Assembly: GCF_000717345.1 (NCBI RefSeq)
Contig: NZ_JNZA01000013.1
Span: 139,013 to 203,012 of the forward strand
DNA length: 64,000 nt
Origin: Streptomyces lydicus
Lineage (GTDB): Bacteria > Actinomycetota > Actinomycetes > Streptomycetales > Streptomycetaceae
Direction of reading: 5' to 3'
Below the pieces are notes generated by a model. That model was not told where the DNA came from. It made no database searches and worked only from the letters and a program-made list of their open reading frames with translations. Shown here piece by piece: positions 36,913-45,687 of this stretch; positions within the stretch are counted from its first letter, which is position 1; every line of letters begins with the position of its first letter. Position numbers and translations under genes: made by a program.

Positions 36913-38271
36913 ATGACCGGCCCCCTGCTGCTGCTCGCGGCAGCCCTCGTGCTGATCCTCGCCAACGGCTTCTTCGTCGCCGCCGAGTTCGGACTCGTCA
37001 CCGTCGAGAAGGCGGACGCCGAACGGGCCGCGGCGGACGGCGACCGCCGCGCCCGCACCGTCGTCTCCGCGCTGCGGGAACTCTCCTTCCAGCTGTCGGG
37101 CACCCAACTCGGCATCACGATCACCTCCTTGGTGGTCGGCATGCTCGCCGAGCCGGCGCTCGCCGAACTGCTGGCCGGCCCGCTGCTGGCGACCGGCCTG
37201 CCCAAGGGCGCGGTCCCCGGCATCGCCGTCGTCCTCGGCATGCTGCTGGCCTCCGCCGTCCAGATGGTCGTCGGCGAGCTGGTGCCGAAGAACTGGGCGG
37301 TCTCCAAGCCGCTGCAGGTCGCCAGCCTCGTCGCCGGCCCGCAGCAGGCGTTCTCCCGCTTCTTCCGCCCGGTGATCACCCTGCTGAACACCGTCGCCAA
37401 CCGACTGGTCCGCGCCCTGGGCGTGGAGCCGACCGACGAGCTGGCCTCCGCCCGCACGCCCGGCGAATTGGTCTCGCTCGCCCGGCACTCCGCCCGGGCC
37501 GGCGCCATCGAACAGGACACCGCCGACCTCTTCGTGCGCACCCTGTCGCTGGGCGACCTGACCGCGGAGAACGTCATGACACCGCGGGTGCGGGTCAGCG
37601 CCCTCCAGTCGACCGCGACCGCTGAGGACGTGGTGAACCTGACCCGCGCCACCGGCCTGTCCCGGTTCCCCGTCTACCACGCCCGCCTCGACGAGGTCGT
37701 CGGCATGGTGCACCTGAAGGACGCCCTGGCAGTGCCCGCGGACGACCGGCTGCGCACCCCCGTGGGGCGGATCGCGATGGCGCCGCTGCTGGTGCCGGAG
37801 ACGCTGCCGGTGCAGCCGCTGCTGGAGCGGCTGCGCAGCGAACAGCCGATCGCGGTGGTCGTCGACGAGTACGGCGGCACGGCCGGCGTGGTCACGCTGG
37901 AGGACATCATCGAGGAACTCGTCGGCGAGGTCCGCGACGAGCACGACGGCGTGGATCTGCCCGAATTGGGACAGGCTCCGCCCGAGGAGGGCCGTCCCGC
38001 CTGGGACGCCGACGGCGGCTGCCGGGTGGACACCCTGCGCAAGATCGGCCTGGACGCCCCGGAAGGACCGTACGAGACGGTGGCAGGACTGGTGGCACAC
38101 ATACTCGGCCGGATCCCGGCCCCCGGCGACACCGCGGAACTCGACGGCTGGCGGCTGCGGGTGCGGCTGGTGTCCCACCACCGCGCCGAGCGGATAAGGC
38201 TCGTCCGGACGGCACCGGCCCCGTCGGCCGCCCGGGAGCCCGCCGCGGTGGGCGCGGAGGTCGCCCGATGA
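36913..38271 (+). CDS. CNNM/CorC-type membrane protein with CBS and CorC domains
   Basis: A 452-residue membrane protein of the CNNM/HlyC/CorC family, members of which take part in magnesium or other cation transport. The DUF21 transmembrane domain (about 1-190) opens with LANGFFVAAEFGLVTVEKAD. A CBS pair (about 205-335) contains VMTPRVRVSALQST and VVDEYGGTAGVVTLEDIIEE, and a C-terminal CorC_HlyC domain (about 355-435) follows. GGAGG lies 6 bp before ATG 36913. The gene overlaps a second family member by 4 bp. Confidence 0.92.
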   Translation: MTGPLLLLAAALVLILANGFFVAAEFGLVTVEKADAERAAADGDRRARTVVSALRELSFQLSGTQLGITITSLVVGMLAEPALAELLAGPLLATGLPKGAVPGIAVVLGMLLASAVQMVVGELVPKNWAVSKPLQVASLVAGPQQAFSRFFRPVITLLNTVANRLVRALGVEPTDELASARTPGELVSLARHSARAGAIEQDTADLFVRTLSLGDLTAENVMTPRVRVSALQSTATAEDVVNLTRATGLSRFPVYHARLDEVVGMVHLKDALAVPADDRLRTPVGRIAMAPLLVPETLPVQPLLERLRSEQPIAVVVDEYGGTAGVVTLEDIIEELVGEVRDEHDGVDLPELGQAPPEEGRPAWDADGGCRVDTLRKIGLDAPEGPYETVAGLVAHILGRIPAPGDTAELDGWRLRVRLVSHHRAERIRLVRTAPAPSAAREPAAVGAEVAR

Positions 38272-39356
38272 CGCTGGTCCAGCTGCTCTTCGCGATACTC
38301 CTCGTGCTCGCCAACGGCTTCTTCGTCGGTGCCGAGTTCGCCCTGGTCTCGGTCCGCCGCTCGCAGATCGAGCCGCTGGCGACCGAGGGCTCCTCCCGGG
38401 CCCGGCGGGTGCTGCACGGTCTGGAGAACCTCCCGCAGATGATGGCCGCCGCCCAGTTCGGCATCACCGTCTGCTCGCTGACCCTCGGCGCGGTCGCCGA
38501 ACCGACCGTCGCCCACCTGCTGGAACCGCTCTTCGAGGCGGTCCACCTGCCCGCCGCACTGGTCCACCCGCTCGGCTACGTGCTCGCCCTGGCGCTGGTG
38601 GTCTTCCTGCACCTCGTCATCGGCGAGATGGTCCCCAAGAACCTGGCGATGGCGGCGCCCGAGAAGACCGCCCTGTGGTTCAGCCCGGGCCTGGTCGCCT
38701 TCGCCCGGCTGTGCCGCCCGGTCACGGCCCTCCTCGGGGCCTGTGCCCGCGGGGTGCTGCGGCTCTTCCACGTCGAGCCGAAGGACGAGGTCGAGGCGGT
38801 CTTCACCAGCGAACAGCTGACCCACCTCGTCGAGGACTCCGGCCAGGCGGGCCTGCTCGAACCGGCCGAGCAGGAGCGTCTCTCGGACGCCCTGGAACTC
38901 GGCAGCCGCCCCGTCACCGACGTCCTCCTCGGCCCGGCGGCGCTGATCACCGTCGACCCGGCGGTGACGCCCCGCCAGGTGGAGGAGCTGACCGTACGGA
39001 CCGGCTACTCCCGCTTCCCGGTGTGCGCGCCGGGCGGCGCGTACATGGGCTATCTGCACGTCAAGGACGTCCTCGACCTGGAGGAACGGGACCGTGCGGT
39101 GCCGCAGCGCATCTGGCACGCGATGACCACGCTGCGCGCCGAGCTGCCCCTGGACGACGCGCTGACCGCGATGCGCCGGGCCGCCTCCCACCTCGCGGCG
39201 GTGGCCGACGCCGGCGGGCGGGTGCTGGGGCTGGTGGCCCTGGAGGACGTGCTGGAGATGCTCGTCGGCGAGGTCCGCGACCCCGCGCACCGGCGGACAC
39301 CGGAGCCCCGCGGTGAGACGGTGCTGCCGGCCGAGGACCGGGCGATGGCGGGCTGA
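38268..39356 (+). CDS. CNNM-type membrane protein lacking the CorC domain
   Basis: Second CNNM family protein, 362 residues, translationally coupled to the first by an ATGA overlap. The DUF21 domain (about 1-190) opens with LANGFFVGAEFALVSVRRSQ, followed by a CBS pair with VLLGPAALITVDPAVTPRQV and YSRFPVCAPGGAYMGYLHVK. It ends soon after LVALEDVLEMLVGEVRDP, so the C-terminal CorC_HlyC domain present in its partner is absent. The asymmetric pair may form a heterodimer; that is an inference from coupling and domain loss. Confidence 0.9.
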   Translation: MTLVQLLFAILLVLANGFFVGAEFALVSVRRSQIEPLATEGSSRARRVLHGLENLPQMMAAAQFGITVCSLTLGAVAEPTVAHLLEPLFEAVHLPAALVHPLGYVLALALVVFLHLVIGEMVPKNLAMAAPEKTALWFSPGLVAFARLCRPVTALLGACARGVLRLFHVEPKDEVEAVFTSEQLTHLVEDSGQAGLLEPAEQERLSDALELGSRPVTDVLLGPAALITVDPAVTPRQVEELTVRTGYSRFPVCAPGGAYMGYLHVKDVLDLEERDRAVPQRIWHAMTTLRAELPLDDALTAMRRAASHLAAVADAGGRVLGLVALEDVLEMLVGEVRDPAHRRTPEPRGETVLPAEDRAMAG

Positions 39357-39362
39357 CCGGGT

Positions 39363-39382
39363 CCCCGCACGGTACGGCGGGG
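39363..39382. terminator. Small hairpin between convergent CNNM and AAA-ATPase genes
   Basis: CCCCGC (39363-39368) and GCGGGG (39377-39382) are 6-bp arms with an 8-nt loop, in the 39-bp gap between convergent genes. Short, so only a probable terminator. Confidence 0.4.
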
Positions 39383-39395
39383 CCGCGGGACGCGC

Positions 39396-41294
39396 CTACA
39401 GGGGCGGCCGCGGCCCCTGCGGGTCCGGCCCGCGGCCCGACAGCACCTCCCCGTACGCCTGCATCAGGTCGGGCAACCGCAGCGTCGCGAGGTCGTCGCG
39501 GGTCGGCGTGCCGCGCCATGTGGAGAGCCGCAGATCGCGGTAGGCGCAGCTCTTCTCGTAGAGGGTGCGCAGGAAGCGGCCGTTGCCGAGTTCGTCGATC
39601 CAGCCCTGGTCGACGACGTGGCCGCTGATGCTGCACAGTTCGTCGCGGGACTCCTCGTCCCAGCGGTCACCGTTCTCGGCGGCCAGCACCTCGCCGATCG
39701 CGGTCAGCTCCAGCGGCCGGTAGCTGGGGAAGTCGACCCGGGTGGTGAAGCGGGAGGACAGCCCGGGGTTCGCGGCCAGCAGGCGGTCCATGCCCTCCGG
39801 GTAGCCCGCCAGGATCACCACCAGCCGGTCGCGGTTGTCCTCGGCGCGCTTGAGCAGCACCTGAAGTGCCTCGTCGCCGTAGGCGTCGCCCTTGCTGTAG
39901 CCCGAGTTGGACAGGCTGTACGCCTCGTCGACGAAGAGCACCCCGCCCAGCGCCGAGTCGATGAGCTCATTGGCCTTCACCGCGGTCTGGCCGAGGAACT
40001 CGCCGACCAGGTCCGCGCGTTGGGCCTCCACGAGATGGTCGCCGCCGAGCAGCCCCAGCGCGTAGAAGACCCGGCCCAATATGCGGGCCACGGTCGTCTT
40101 GCCGGTGCCGGACGGGCCGGAGAAGACGAAGTGCCGCTTCGGCGGCTGCACCGGCAGCCCCTGGCTCGCCCGCAGCCGCGCCATCCGCAACTGCGCCGAC
40201 AGCGCCCGCACCTGCCGCTTGACCGGTTCCATGCCGACCATCCGCTCCAGCTCGGCCAGCGCCTTCTCCAGCAGCACCGGATCGGCGGGCCCGGCGGGCA
40301 GCCGCTCGGCGTGCCGCGGGCCGGGCGCCGCCGCCTTGACCCGGGCGGCCGCGTCGGCCCCGGCCGGCACGGGGCCGCCCCGCTCGCCCTCCGGCCCCTC
40401 CGCCTCGCCGGTCGCCAGCAGCTCACGGCCGTCGACCGGATCGAGCGGCGCCAGCGGATCGAGGTCGCCGCCCGCTTCCTGGCCCAGGCCGGCGGCGGAG
40501 ACCGTGGCGAGGTCGGTGCCCTCGTCCAGGCCGTCGGCCTCGGCGATCGCGGCGAGCCGCGCGGCGGTGTCCATGAAGGCCGGATCGACGCGGTGCACCG
40601 CCCGGTAGAGGGGGAGTGCGGCGGCGCTGCGGCCGGTGCCCTCGCGGGCGCGGGCGAGCCAGTAGCGCAGCTCCTTGCGCTGCGGCTGCTCGCTGCGGCA
40701 GCGCATCAGCGCGGCGGACAGCAGCGGTTCGGCCTGCCCGTACATCTCCAGCCGCACCCGCGCCATCCCGCCGAACAGCCCGGCCTCGATGCCCAGCACC
40801 GGATCGCCGAGCAGCGGCTCGGTGTGCCGTACGAGCTGGTCCCAGTCCTTGACGAGATAGGCCCGGCAGGCGTGCAGGAAGCGGACCTGCGGGTCGGTGT
40901 CCACCGGCGGGCAGCCGGCCAGCGCCTGGTCCAGCTCGGCGACGTGCCGGCCGTCGAGCCAGTGGGAGGCGTGGGCGAGCAGCAGGTCGCGGGGGGTTTC
41001 CAGCACCGGCTGCACCCACCAGCCCAGCCAGTACCAGGAGTTGAGGGTGCGTCGGTGGCGGGCGCGCATCTCGCCGAAGCGGTCGCGGTGCCGGTGCATC
41101 CGCAGCAGGGCGATGGAGGTGTCGGCGCGCAGCGCGTGCAGTCCGAGCCAGGCGTCGGCCATCGACGGATCGAGCCCTACCGCGGCCCGGAACTCCTCCT
41201 CCGCCTGCGGGTACGCGCCCACCGTGTAGGCGTCGACCGCGCGCAGCCAGGCGAGCTCGGCCGGGGCGGGCGAACCCTGAGTTCCGAATTCCAT
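39396..41294 (-). CDS. EccA-like AAA ATPase with N-terminal TPR-like region
   Basis: A 632-residue cytosolic ATPase of the CbxX/CfqX group. The first 290 residues are helical repeats (AVDAYTVGAYPQAEEEFRAA, LPLYRAVHRVDPAFMDTAA) as in type VII secretion EccA. A variable Ala/Pro-rich linker follows to about 340. The AAA module has Walker A GPSGTGKTT (near 392) and Walker B VLFVDEAYSL (near 448), then VILAGYPEGMDRLLAANPGL and SRF. ATG 41294 follows GGGGGGA. No T7SS secretion genes (EccB, EccC or WXG100) are nearby, so its role may be unrelated to secretion. Confidence 0.9.
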   Translation of the reverse strand: MEFGTQGSPAPAELAWLRAVDAYTVGAYPQAEEEFRAAVGLDPSMADAWLGLHALRADTSIALLRMHRHRDRFGEMRARHRRTLNSWYWLGWWVQPVLETPRDLLLAHASHWLDGRHVAELDQALAGCPPVDTDPQVRFLHACRAYLVKDWDQLVRHTEPLLGDPVLGIEAGLFGGMARVRLEMYGQAEPLLSAALMRCRSEQPQRKELRYWLARAREGTGRSAAALPLYRAVHRVDPAFMDTAARLAAIAEADGLDEGTDLATVSAAGLGQEAGGDLDPLAPLDPVDGRELLATGEAEGPEGERGGPVPAGADAAARVKAAAPGPRHAERLPAGPADPVLLEKALAELERMVGMEPVKRQVRALSAQLRMARLRASQGLPVQPPKRHFVFSGPSGTGKTTVARILGRVFYALGLLGGDHLVEAQRADLVGEFLGQTAVKANELIDSALGGVLFVDEAYSLSNSGYSKGDAYGDEALQVLLKRAEDNRDRLVVILAGYPEGMDRLLAANPGLSSRFTTRVDFPSYRPLELTAIGEVLAAENGDRWDEESRDELCSISGHVVDQGWIDELGNGRFLRTLYEKSCAYRDLRLSTWRGTPTRDDLATLRLPDLMQAYGEVLSGRGPDPQGPRPPL

Positions 41295-41580
41295 CCGTCC
41301 CCCCACAAAACGTCCCCCGTGTGTGCCGCCGGGCACGTACCGGCCGCGACACCGAACCGGCGTACGAAGGACGGAAGTTGCCCCTTCCGCGCACACGTCG
41401 GTCCCGTGGCCTGCGGTGGCACGGACTCGCATCGTACCTGCGGGATCGGTGCAGGCCGTAGAGGGCGGTGCGGGGCAAGGGCGGACGACTTGGCGCGGGG
41501 CGGCGGCGCGAAGAGTGCGGTGACCCAGGGTGAGGAAGGGGTGGCGCGCGGCGGCCGGCGAGAGGTGGTTTTACACAGAA

Positions 41581-41618
41581 CGAAGCCCCCGATCACGGGG
41601 GAACAACCGGGGGCTTCG
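41581..41618 (-). terminator. Hairpin downstream of the kinase gene, inside a 475-bp gap
   Basis: CGAAGCCCCC (41581-41590) and GGGGGCTTCG (41609-41618) are perfect 10-bp arms around an 18-nt loop. On the minus strand it is followed by TTCT, fitting a terminator for the gene at 41770-42354. The rest of the gap (41295-41769) shows no gene or tRNA. Confidence 0.65.
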
Positions 41619-41769
41619 CGTCTGCGGGCGGTCCAATGAACCGCACATTGAGAACGTAAGTCCTGTACGCCCCCCAGGTCAAGCCGAGTTGGCGCAGTCG
41701 GCGGGACCCTGTCGACGTGTCCGGGGGAGCCCGCCGGAGCCCGTTACGGAGCGTGAAATGAAGGGCCGT

Positions 41770-42354
41770 TCATGGGGCCGCGGACGGTCCCACGCGTACC
41801 TCGTACCCCAACTGACCCTGGTACACCAGAAAATCGGCGTAGGGGCGCGAAGGATCAGCCGAGAAGTGCGCTCGCTCCGCCGGAATCCAGCCACTCCAGA
41901 ACGCGGAAAGGCCCGGCCCGTCCCGGAGTTGACCCCTTTCCCAGGAATGCTCGCTCGCCAGTTCCATCCACAACAGGCACGCCAGATGTGGCCGCAGTGC
42001 CCGCCGGCCGGTGCCGACACCCTCGACGAGTACCACCGGCGCGGGCGCCAGCGCGCGCTCCTCGGCGAACTCCCCGCGCACCCAGTCGTAGACCCCGTAC
42101 CGCGCGGTCCCGCCCCGGGACAGCGGCTTCAGCACCTGCTCGCGGAACCGCTCGCTCCAGGCGAAGAGCTCCTCATGGGTGGCGAGGTCGTCGGTGTGCA
42201 CCACCGGGGCGTCGCCGAGCGCGGCGGCCAGCTGTCCGGCGAAGGTGCTCTTCCCCGACCCCGCGTGCCCGTCCACCGCGATCAGCCGCACCGGTCCGCA
42301 CGAGGGCGGCAGGGCGCGCAGCCGGGCGGCCAGCGGAGCCAGATCAGCGTTCAT
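41770..42354 (-). CDS. Uridine kinase-like P-loop protein
   Basis: A 194-residue small-molecule kinase fold. The Walker A motif RLIAVDGHAGSGKSTFAGQL lies at about 23-42, followed by VVHTDDLATHEELFAW with the DD pair that coordinates Mg and substrate in uridine kinases, and VVLVEGVGTGRR near 107. It lacks the full uridine kinase/PRK signature, so the substrate is unknown. The start is ATG 42354; no strong ribosome site precedes it. It diverges from the exported peptidase gene with 191 bp between them. Confidence 0.82.
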   Translation of the reverse strand: MNADLAPLAARLRALPPSCGPVRLIAVDGHAGSGKSTFAGQLAAALGDAPVVHTDDLATHEELFAWSERFREQVLKPLSRGGTARYGVYDWVRGEFAEERALAPAPVVLVEGVGTGRRALRPHLACLLWMELASEHSWERGQLRDGPGLSAFWSGWIPAERAHFSADPSRPYADFLVYQGQLGYEVRVGPSAAP

Positions 42355-42545
42355 CGCGCCAGCGTACGTCGCCGGTCCACGCCGCCGGCCATGCCAGTGG
42401 TGTGGACCAATATTTGTGCGGCGACGCGCGCCGCACCGCCTTCCGAAGCAGGTCCCGAGGGGCAATAGTTGAGCCACTGCTGATCCGTCCGTGCCCGCGC
42501 GACCGCTGCTACCCGATCGCACGCATCCGACTGGGGGACCACCAC

Positions 42546-43952
42546 ATGACCAGTTCCGCGCCCCGGCGCACCGTCCTGGCCGCCGCGCTCGCCGCCGCGG
42601 CGGGCGTCGCCACCCCCCTGGCCCAGGCCGCCGACGCACCCCGCCGATCCGCCGCGGGCGGGGCCGCCCCGGCCTCCGCCACCACCCCGGACACCGCCGC
42701 GCGCCGAACGAAGAGCCTCGTGGACTATCACGCCTGGACCTCCGCAGACGACTGGAACAAGGGGACCGGACGGGGCACCCGGGTGCAGCACGGCTCCCGC
42801 CCCGGCCTGCAGCTCGCCCGCCCCGCAGGCACCGCCGACTACCAGGACCCGCACACCGGCCGGACCGCCGCCTGGGAGTACGCCACCTGGACCTCGCCGG
42901 TCCACACCCCCGCCGTACCCGCCACCGAGGTCGTCGCCTCCTGGAACACGCACACCCCGCCCGGCACCTGGATCACCGTGGAACTCGGCGGCAGCTACTC
43001 CGACGGCAGCCGCACCCCCTGGTACGTCATGGGCCGCTGGACCGCGGGCGACGGCGACGGCGACATCCGGCGCACCTCCGTCGACGGCCAGAAGGACGGC
43101 CGGAGCAGCATCTCCACCGACACCTTCGCCATCGACGCCCCCGCGAGCGGCCTCCGCCTCGCCTCGTACACCCTGCGCCTGACCCTGCACCGCAAGCCCG
43201 GCAGCACGCTCACCCCCACCGTCTGGCGGCTGGGCGCGATGGCCTCCGACATCCCCGACCGCTTCGAGGTGCCCGCCTCCCGGCCCGGGCAGGTCGGCCG
43301 GGAACTGGTCGTGCCGCGGTACTCGCAGGAGATCCACAAGGGTCAGTACCCGGAGTACGACAACGGCGGCGAGGCGTGGTGCAGCCCCACCTCGTCCCAG
43401 ATGATCATCGAGTACTGGGGCCGCAAGCCCACCCAGCAGGAGCTCTCCTGGGTCAACCCCGACTACGCCGACCCCCAGGTCTGTCACGCCGCCCGCCGCA
43501 CCTTCGACTACCAGTACGACGGCTGCGGCAACTGGCCCTTCAACGCGGCCTACGCGGCCACCTACCGCGACCTCCAGGCCGTCGTCACCCGCCTCGCCTC
43601 CCTCAACGACGCCGAACGCCTCATCCACGCCGGCATCCCCGTCATCACCTCCCAGTCCTTCCTCAAGACCGAACTGGACGGCGCCGGCTACGGCACCGCC
43701 GGCCACCTGATGACGGTCATCGGCTTCACCCGCGAGGGCGACGTCATCGCCAACGACCCGGCCTCCGCCGACGACAAGGCGGTCCGCCGCGTCTACCGGC
43801 GACGGGAGTTCGAGAACATCTGGCTCCGCACCAAGCGCAAGAACGCCGACGGCAAGGTCGTCGGCGGCAGCGGCGGCGTGTGCTACCTCTACTTCCCGGC
43901 CAAGCCCTCACCGACCCAGCGGCGGGCACTGGCGGAGGTGGGCGTTCGCTGA
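42546..43952 (+). CDS. Exported C39-like cysteine peptidase family protein
   Basis: A 468-residue protein with a Tat-like signal (APRRTVLAAALAAAAGVATP, cleavage near AQA-AD at about residue 30). A beta-sandwich region (about 60-245, with YATWTSPVHTPAV and WNTHTPPGTWITVEL) precedes a papain-like C39_2 domain (about 260-460). Cys279 in GGEAWCSPTSSQM and His387 in GTAGHLMTVIGF, with Asn/Asp in VIANDPAS, form the probable catalytic set. GGGGGA lies about 8 bp before ATG 42546. It probably acts in the cell envelope or outside the cell; substrate unknown. Confidence 0.88.
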   Translation: MTSSAPRRTVLAAALAAAAGVATPLAQAADAPRRSAAGGAAPASATTPDTAARRTKSLVDYHAWTSADDWNKGTGRGTRVQHGSRPGLQLARPAGTADYQDPHTGRTAAWEYATWTSPVHTPAVPATEVVASWNTHTPPGTWITVELGGSYSDGSRTPWYVMGRWTAGDGDGDIRRTSVDGQKDGRSSISTDTFAIDAPASGLRLASYTLRLTLHRKPGSTLTPTVWRLGAMASDIPDRFEVPASRPGQVGRELVVPRYSQEIHKGQYPEYDNGGEAWCSPTSSQMIIEYWGRKPTQQELSWVNPDYADPQVCHAARRTFDYQYDGCGNWPFNAAYAATYRDLQAVVTRLASLNDAERLIHAGIPVITSQSFLKTELDGAGYGTAGHLMTVIGFTREGDVIANDPASADDKAVRRVYRRREFENIWLRTKRKNADGKVVGGSGGVCYLYFPAKPSPTQRRALAEVGVR

Positions 43953-43995
43953 GAGTGGTGGATCCGGTGGCTCGCTGATGCTGTGGGCGTGGCGA

Positions 43996-44050
43996 CGGCC
44001 CGCCGCCCGGTCCGAGGGTGGAGCAGGATCCTGGGACGGGCGGCGGGCCG
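43996..44050. terminator. Bidirectional terminator between the C39 peptidase and permease genes
   Basis: CGGCCCGCCGCCCG (43996-44009) and CGGGCGGCGGGCCG (44037-44050) are perfect 14-bp arms, with a 27-nt loop that can pair further (TCC with GGG or GGA). It lies between convergent genes. Confidence 0.8.
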
Positions 44051-44079
44051 TTGGGCGGTGGGGACGGGTGGGGAGGGGG

Positions 44080-45615
44080 CTAGTGGGAAGGTGAGGCGGC
44101 TCGGCCCGGGGCTGAGGTGGGCGAGGGGGTGTTGCGCGGGTGGTGCGGATTGAGGAACCACTTGCGGGCGGAGACCAGCCACCAGATTCCGGCGAAGAGC
44201 AGCACCACACCCACGGTGACGGGCGCGTAGTTGAACGTCTCGATGGTCACCGGGCTCAGCTGGGGGAGCATGAACAGAACGGTGATGATCACGACCCAGC
44301 TGACCGCGATCACGCCCACGGGCTTGGACCAGCGTCCCAGGTGCCAGGGGCCGCGCTTGAAGTTCTCGCCCTGGCGCAGCCGCAGCAGGGTGGGCACGAC
44401 GTACGCGATGTAGAGGCCGATCGTCGCGATGGACGTGACGGCGGCGTACGCGGTCGTGTTGAACAGGTACGGCAGGCCGAGGAGGAAGGCACCGCCGGCG
44501 GCGAGCCACACCGCGTTGGTCGGGGTGCGGGTCCCCGGGTGGAGCTTGTGCCAGACGGAGGAGAACGGCAGCGCCCCGTCGCGGGAGAAGGCGTAGATCA
44601 TGCGGGAGTTGGCGGTCACGGAAGCCATCCCGCAGAACAGCTGGGCGCCGATGATGACGAGCAGCATCAGCTTGCCGGTGCTCGCCCCGAGCGCGTCCAT
44701 GAAGATCTGCGCCGGCGGCACACCGGTGCCCGACTCCAGGGCCCCGGTGTAGGACTGGATGGCGAAGGTCAGGCCGAAGAGCAGCACGAAGCCGGCGGCC
44801 CAGGAGACGACGATCGAGCGGACGATGCCCTTCGGTCCCTCGACCGAGGCGTTCTTGGTCTCCTCCGTCATGTGGGCGGACGCGTCGTAGCCGGTGAAGG
44901 TGTACTGCGCCATCAGCAGACCGATGAGCGCGACGTAGACCGAGGATCCCCAGCCGGTGTTGTTGACGAACTCGGTGAACACGAAACCGGGGGACTGGTG
45001 CTTGGCGGGGATCACCAGCAGGGCGCCGACGATCACGACCACGCCGATCAGGTGCCACCACACCGAGACGGTGTTGAAGAAGCCGACGACGCGCACGCGG
45101 AAGGTGTTCACCACGGCGTGCAGCAGGAGGATCACGCCGAAGAGCGTCATCGTGTGGCCGGGGGTGGCGGCGTAGCCGAACTGAAGGTTCAGGTAGGCGT
45201 TGAGGAACGACGCGGCGCCGAAGTCGATGCCCGCGGTGACGGCCACCTGGCCGAGCGTGTTGAACCAGCCGGTGAACCAGGCCCAGGCCGGCGCGGACTT
45301 CTGCGGGGCGAGCTTGTGCGCCCAGAAGTAGAGGCCGGCGGAGGTCGGGTAGGAGGAGCAGACCTCGGCCATGGCCAGGCCGACGAACAGGGTCATCAGG
45401 CCGACGAGGACCCAGCCCCACATGATCAGGGCCGGCCCGCCGGTGTTCATGCCGAACCCGTACATGGTCAGGCAGCCGGACAGAATGCTGATGATCGTGA
45501 AGGAGACGGCGAAGTTCTGCCGCCCGGACATCGAGCGGTCCAACGTCTGCGTGATGCCGAGTTCGGCGAGGCGTTCCTCCTCCGTCTGCGTGACGCTTGG
45601 AATGTCCAATGGCAT
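44080..45615 (-). CDS. APC-family amino-acid permease (GABA/choline-type subfamily)
   Basis: Membrane transporter of 511 residues with about 12 hydrophobic segments. The N-terminus QTLDRSMSGRQNFAVSFTII and MNTGGPALIMWGWVLVG near 55-71, then YPTSAGLYFWAHKLAP and YDASAHMTEETKNASVEGPK near 245, are typical of the amino acid/choline transporter branch of the APC superfamily (GABA permease-like). It starts at ATG 45615, with AAAAGGG about 8 bp upstream. It is a single gene with no catabolic partner beside it; the substrate is not decided by the sequence. Confidence 0.88.
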   Translation of the reverse strand: MPLDIPSVTQTEEERLAELGITQTLDRSMSGRQNFAVSFTIISILSGCLTMYGFGMNTGGPALIMWGWVLVGLMTLFVGLAMAEVCSSYPTSAGLYFWAHKLAPQKSAPAWAWFTGWFNTLGQVAVTAGIDFGAASFLNAYLNLQFGYAATPGHTMTLFGVILLLHAVVNTFRVRVVGFFNTVSVWWHLIGVVVIVGALLVIPAKHQSPGFVFTEFVNNTGWGSSVYVALIGLLMAQYTFTGYDASAHMTEETKNASVEGPKGIVRSIVVSWAAGFVLLFGLTFAIQSYTGALESGTGVPPAQIFMDALGASTGKLMLLVIIGAQLFCGMASVTANSRMIYAFSRDGALPFSSVWHKLHPGTRTPTNAVWLAAGGAFLLGLPYLFNTTAYAAVTSIATIGLYIAYVVPTLLRLRQGENFKRGPWHLGRWSKPVGVIAVSWVVIITVLFMLPQLSPVTIETFNYAPVTVGVVLLFAGIWWLVSARKWFLNPHHPRNTPSPTSAPGRAASPSH

Positions 45616-45687
45616 GGTCGGACCCTTTTCTGTTGATTGCGCGGTGAGTTGCGGAACAACATCGGTCTGCCCGGCCCCGGGCCGGCC

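Noticed and set aside
41581..41700. A tRNA gene or attachment site near the GGGGGCTTCG hairpin
   Set aside because: The hairpin has no cloverleaf context, no T-loop GTTCGA at the right distance and no CCA; it reads as a minus-strand terminator.
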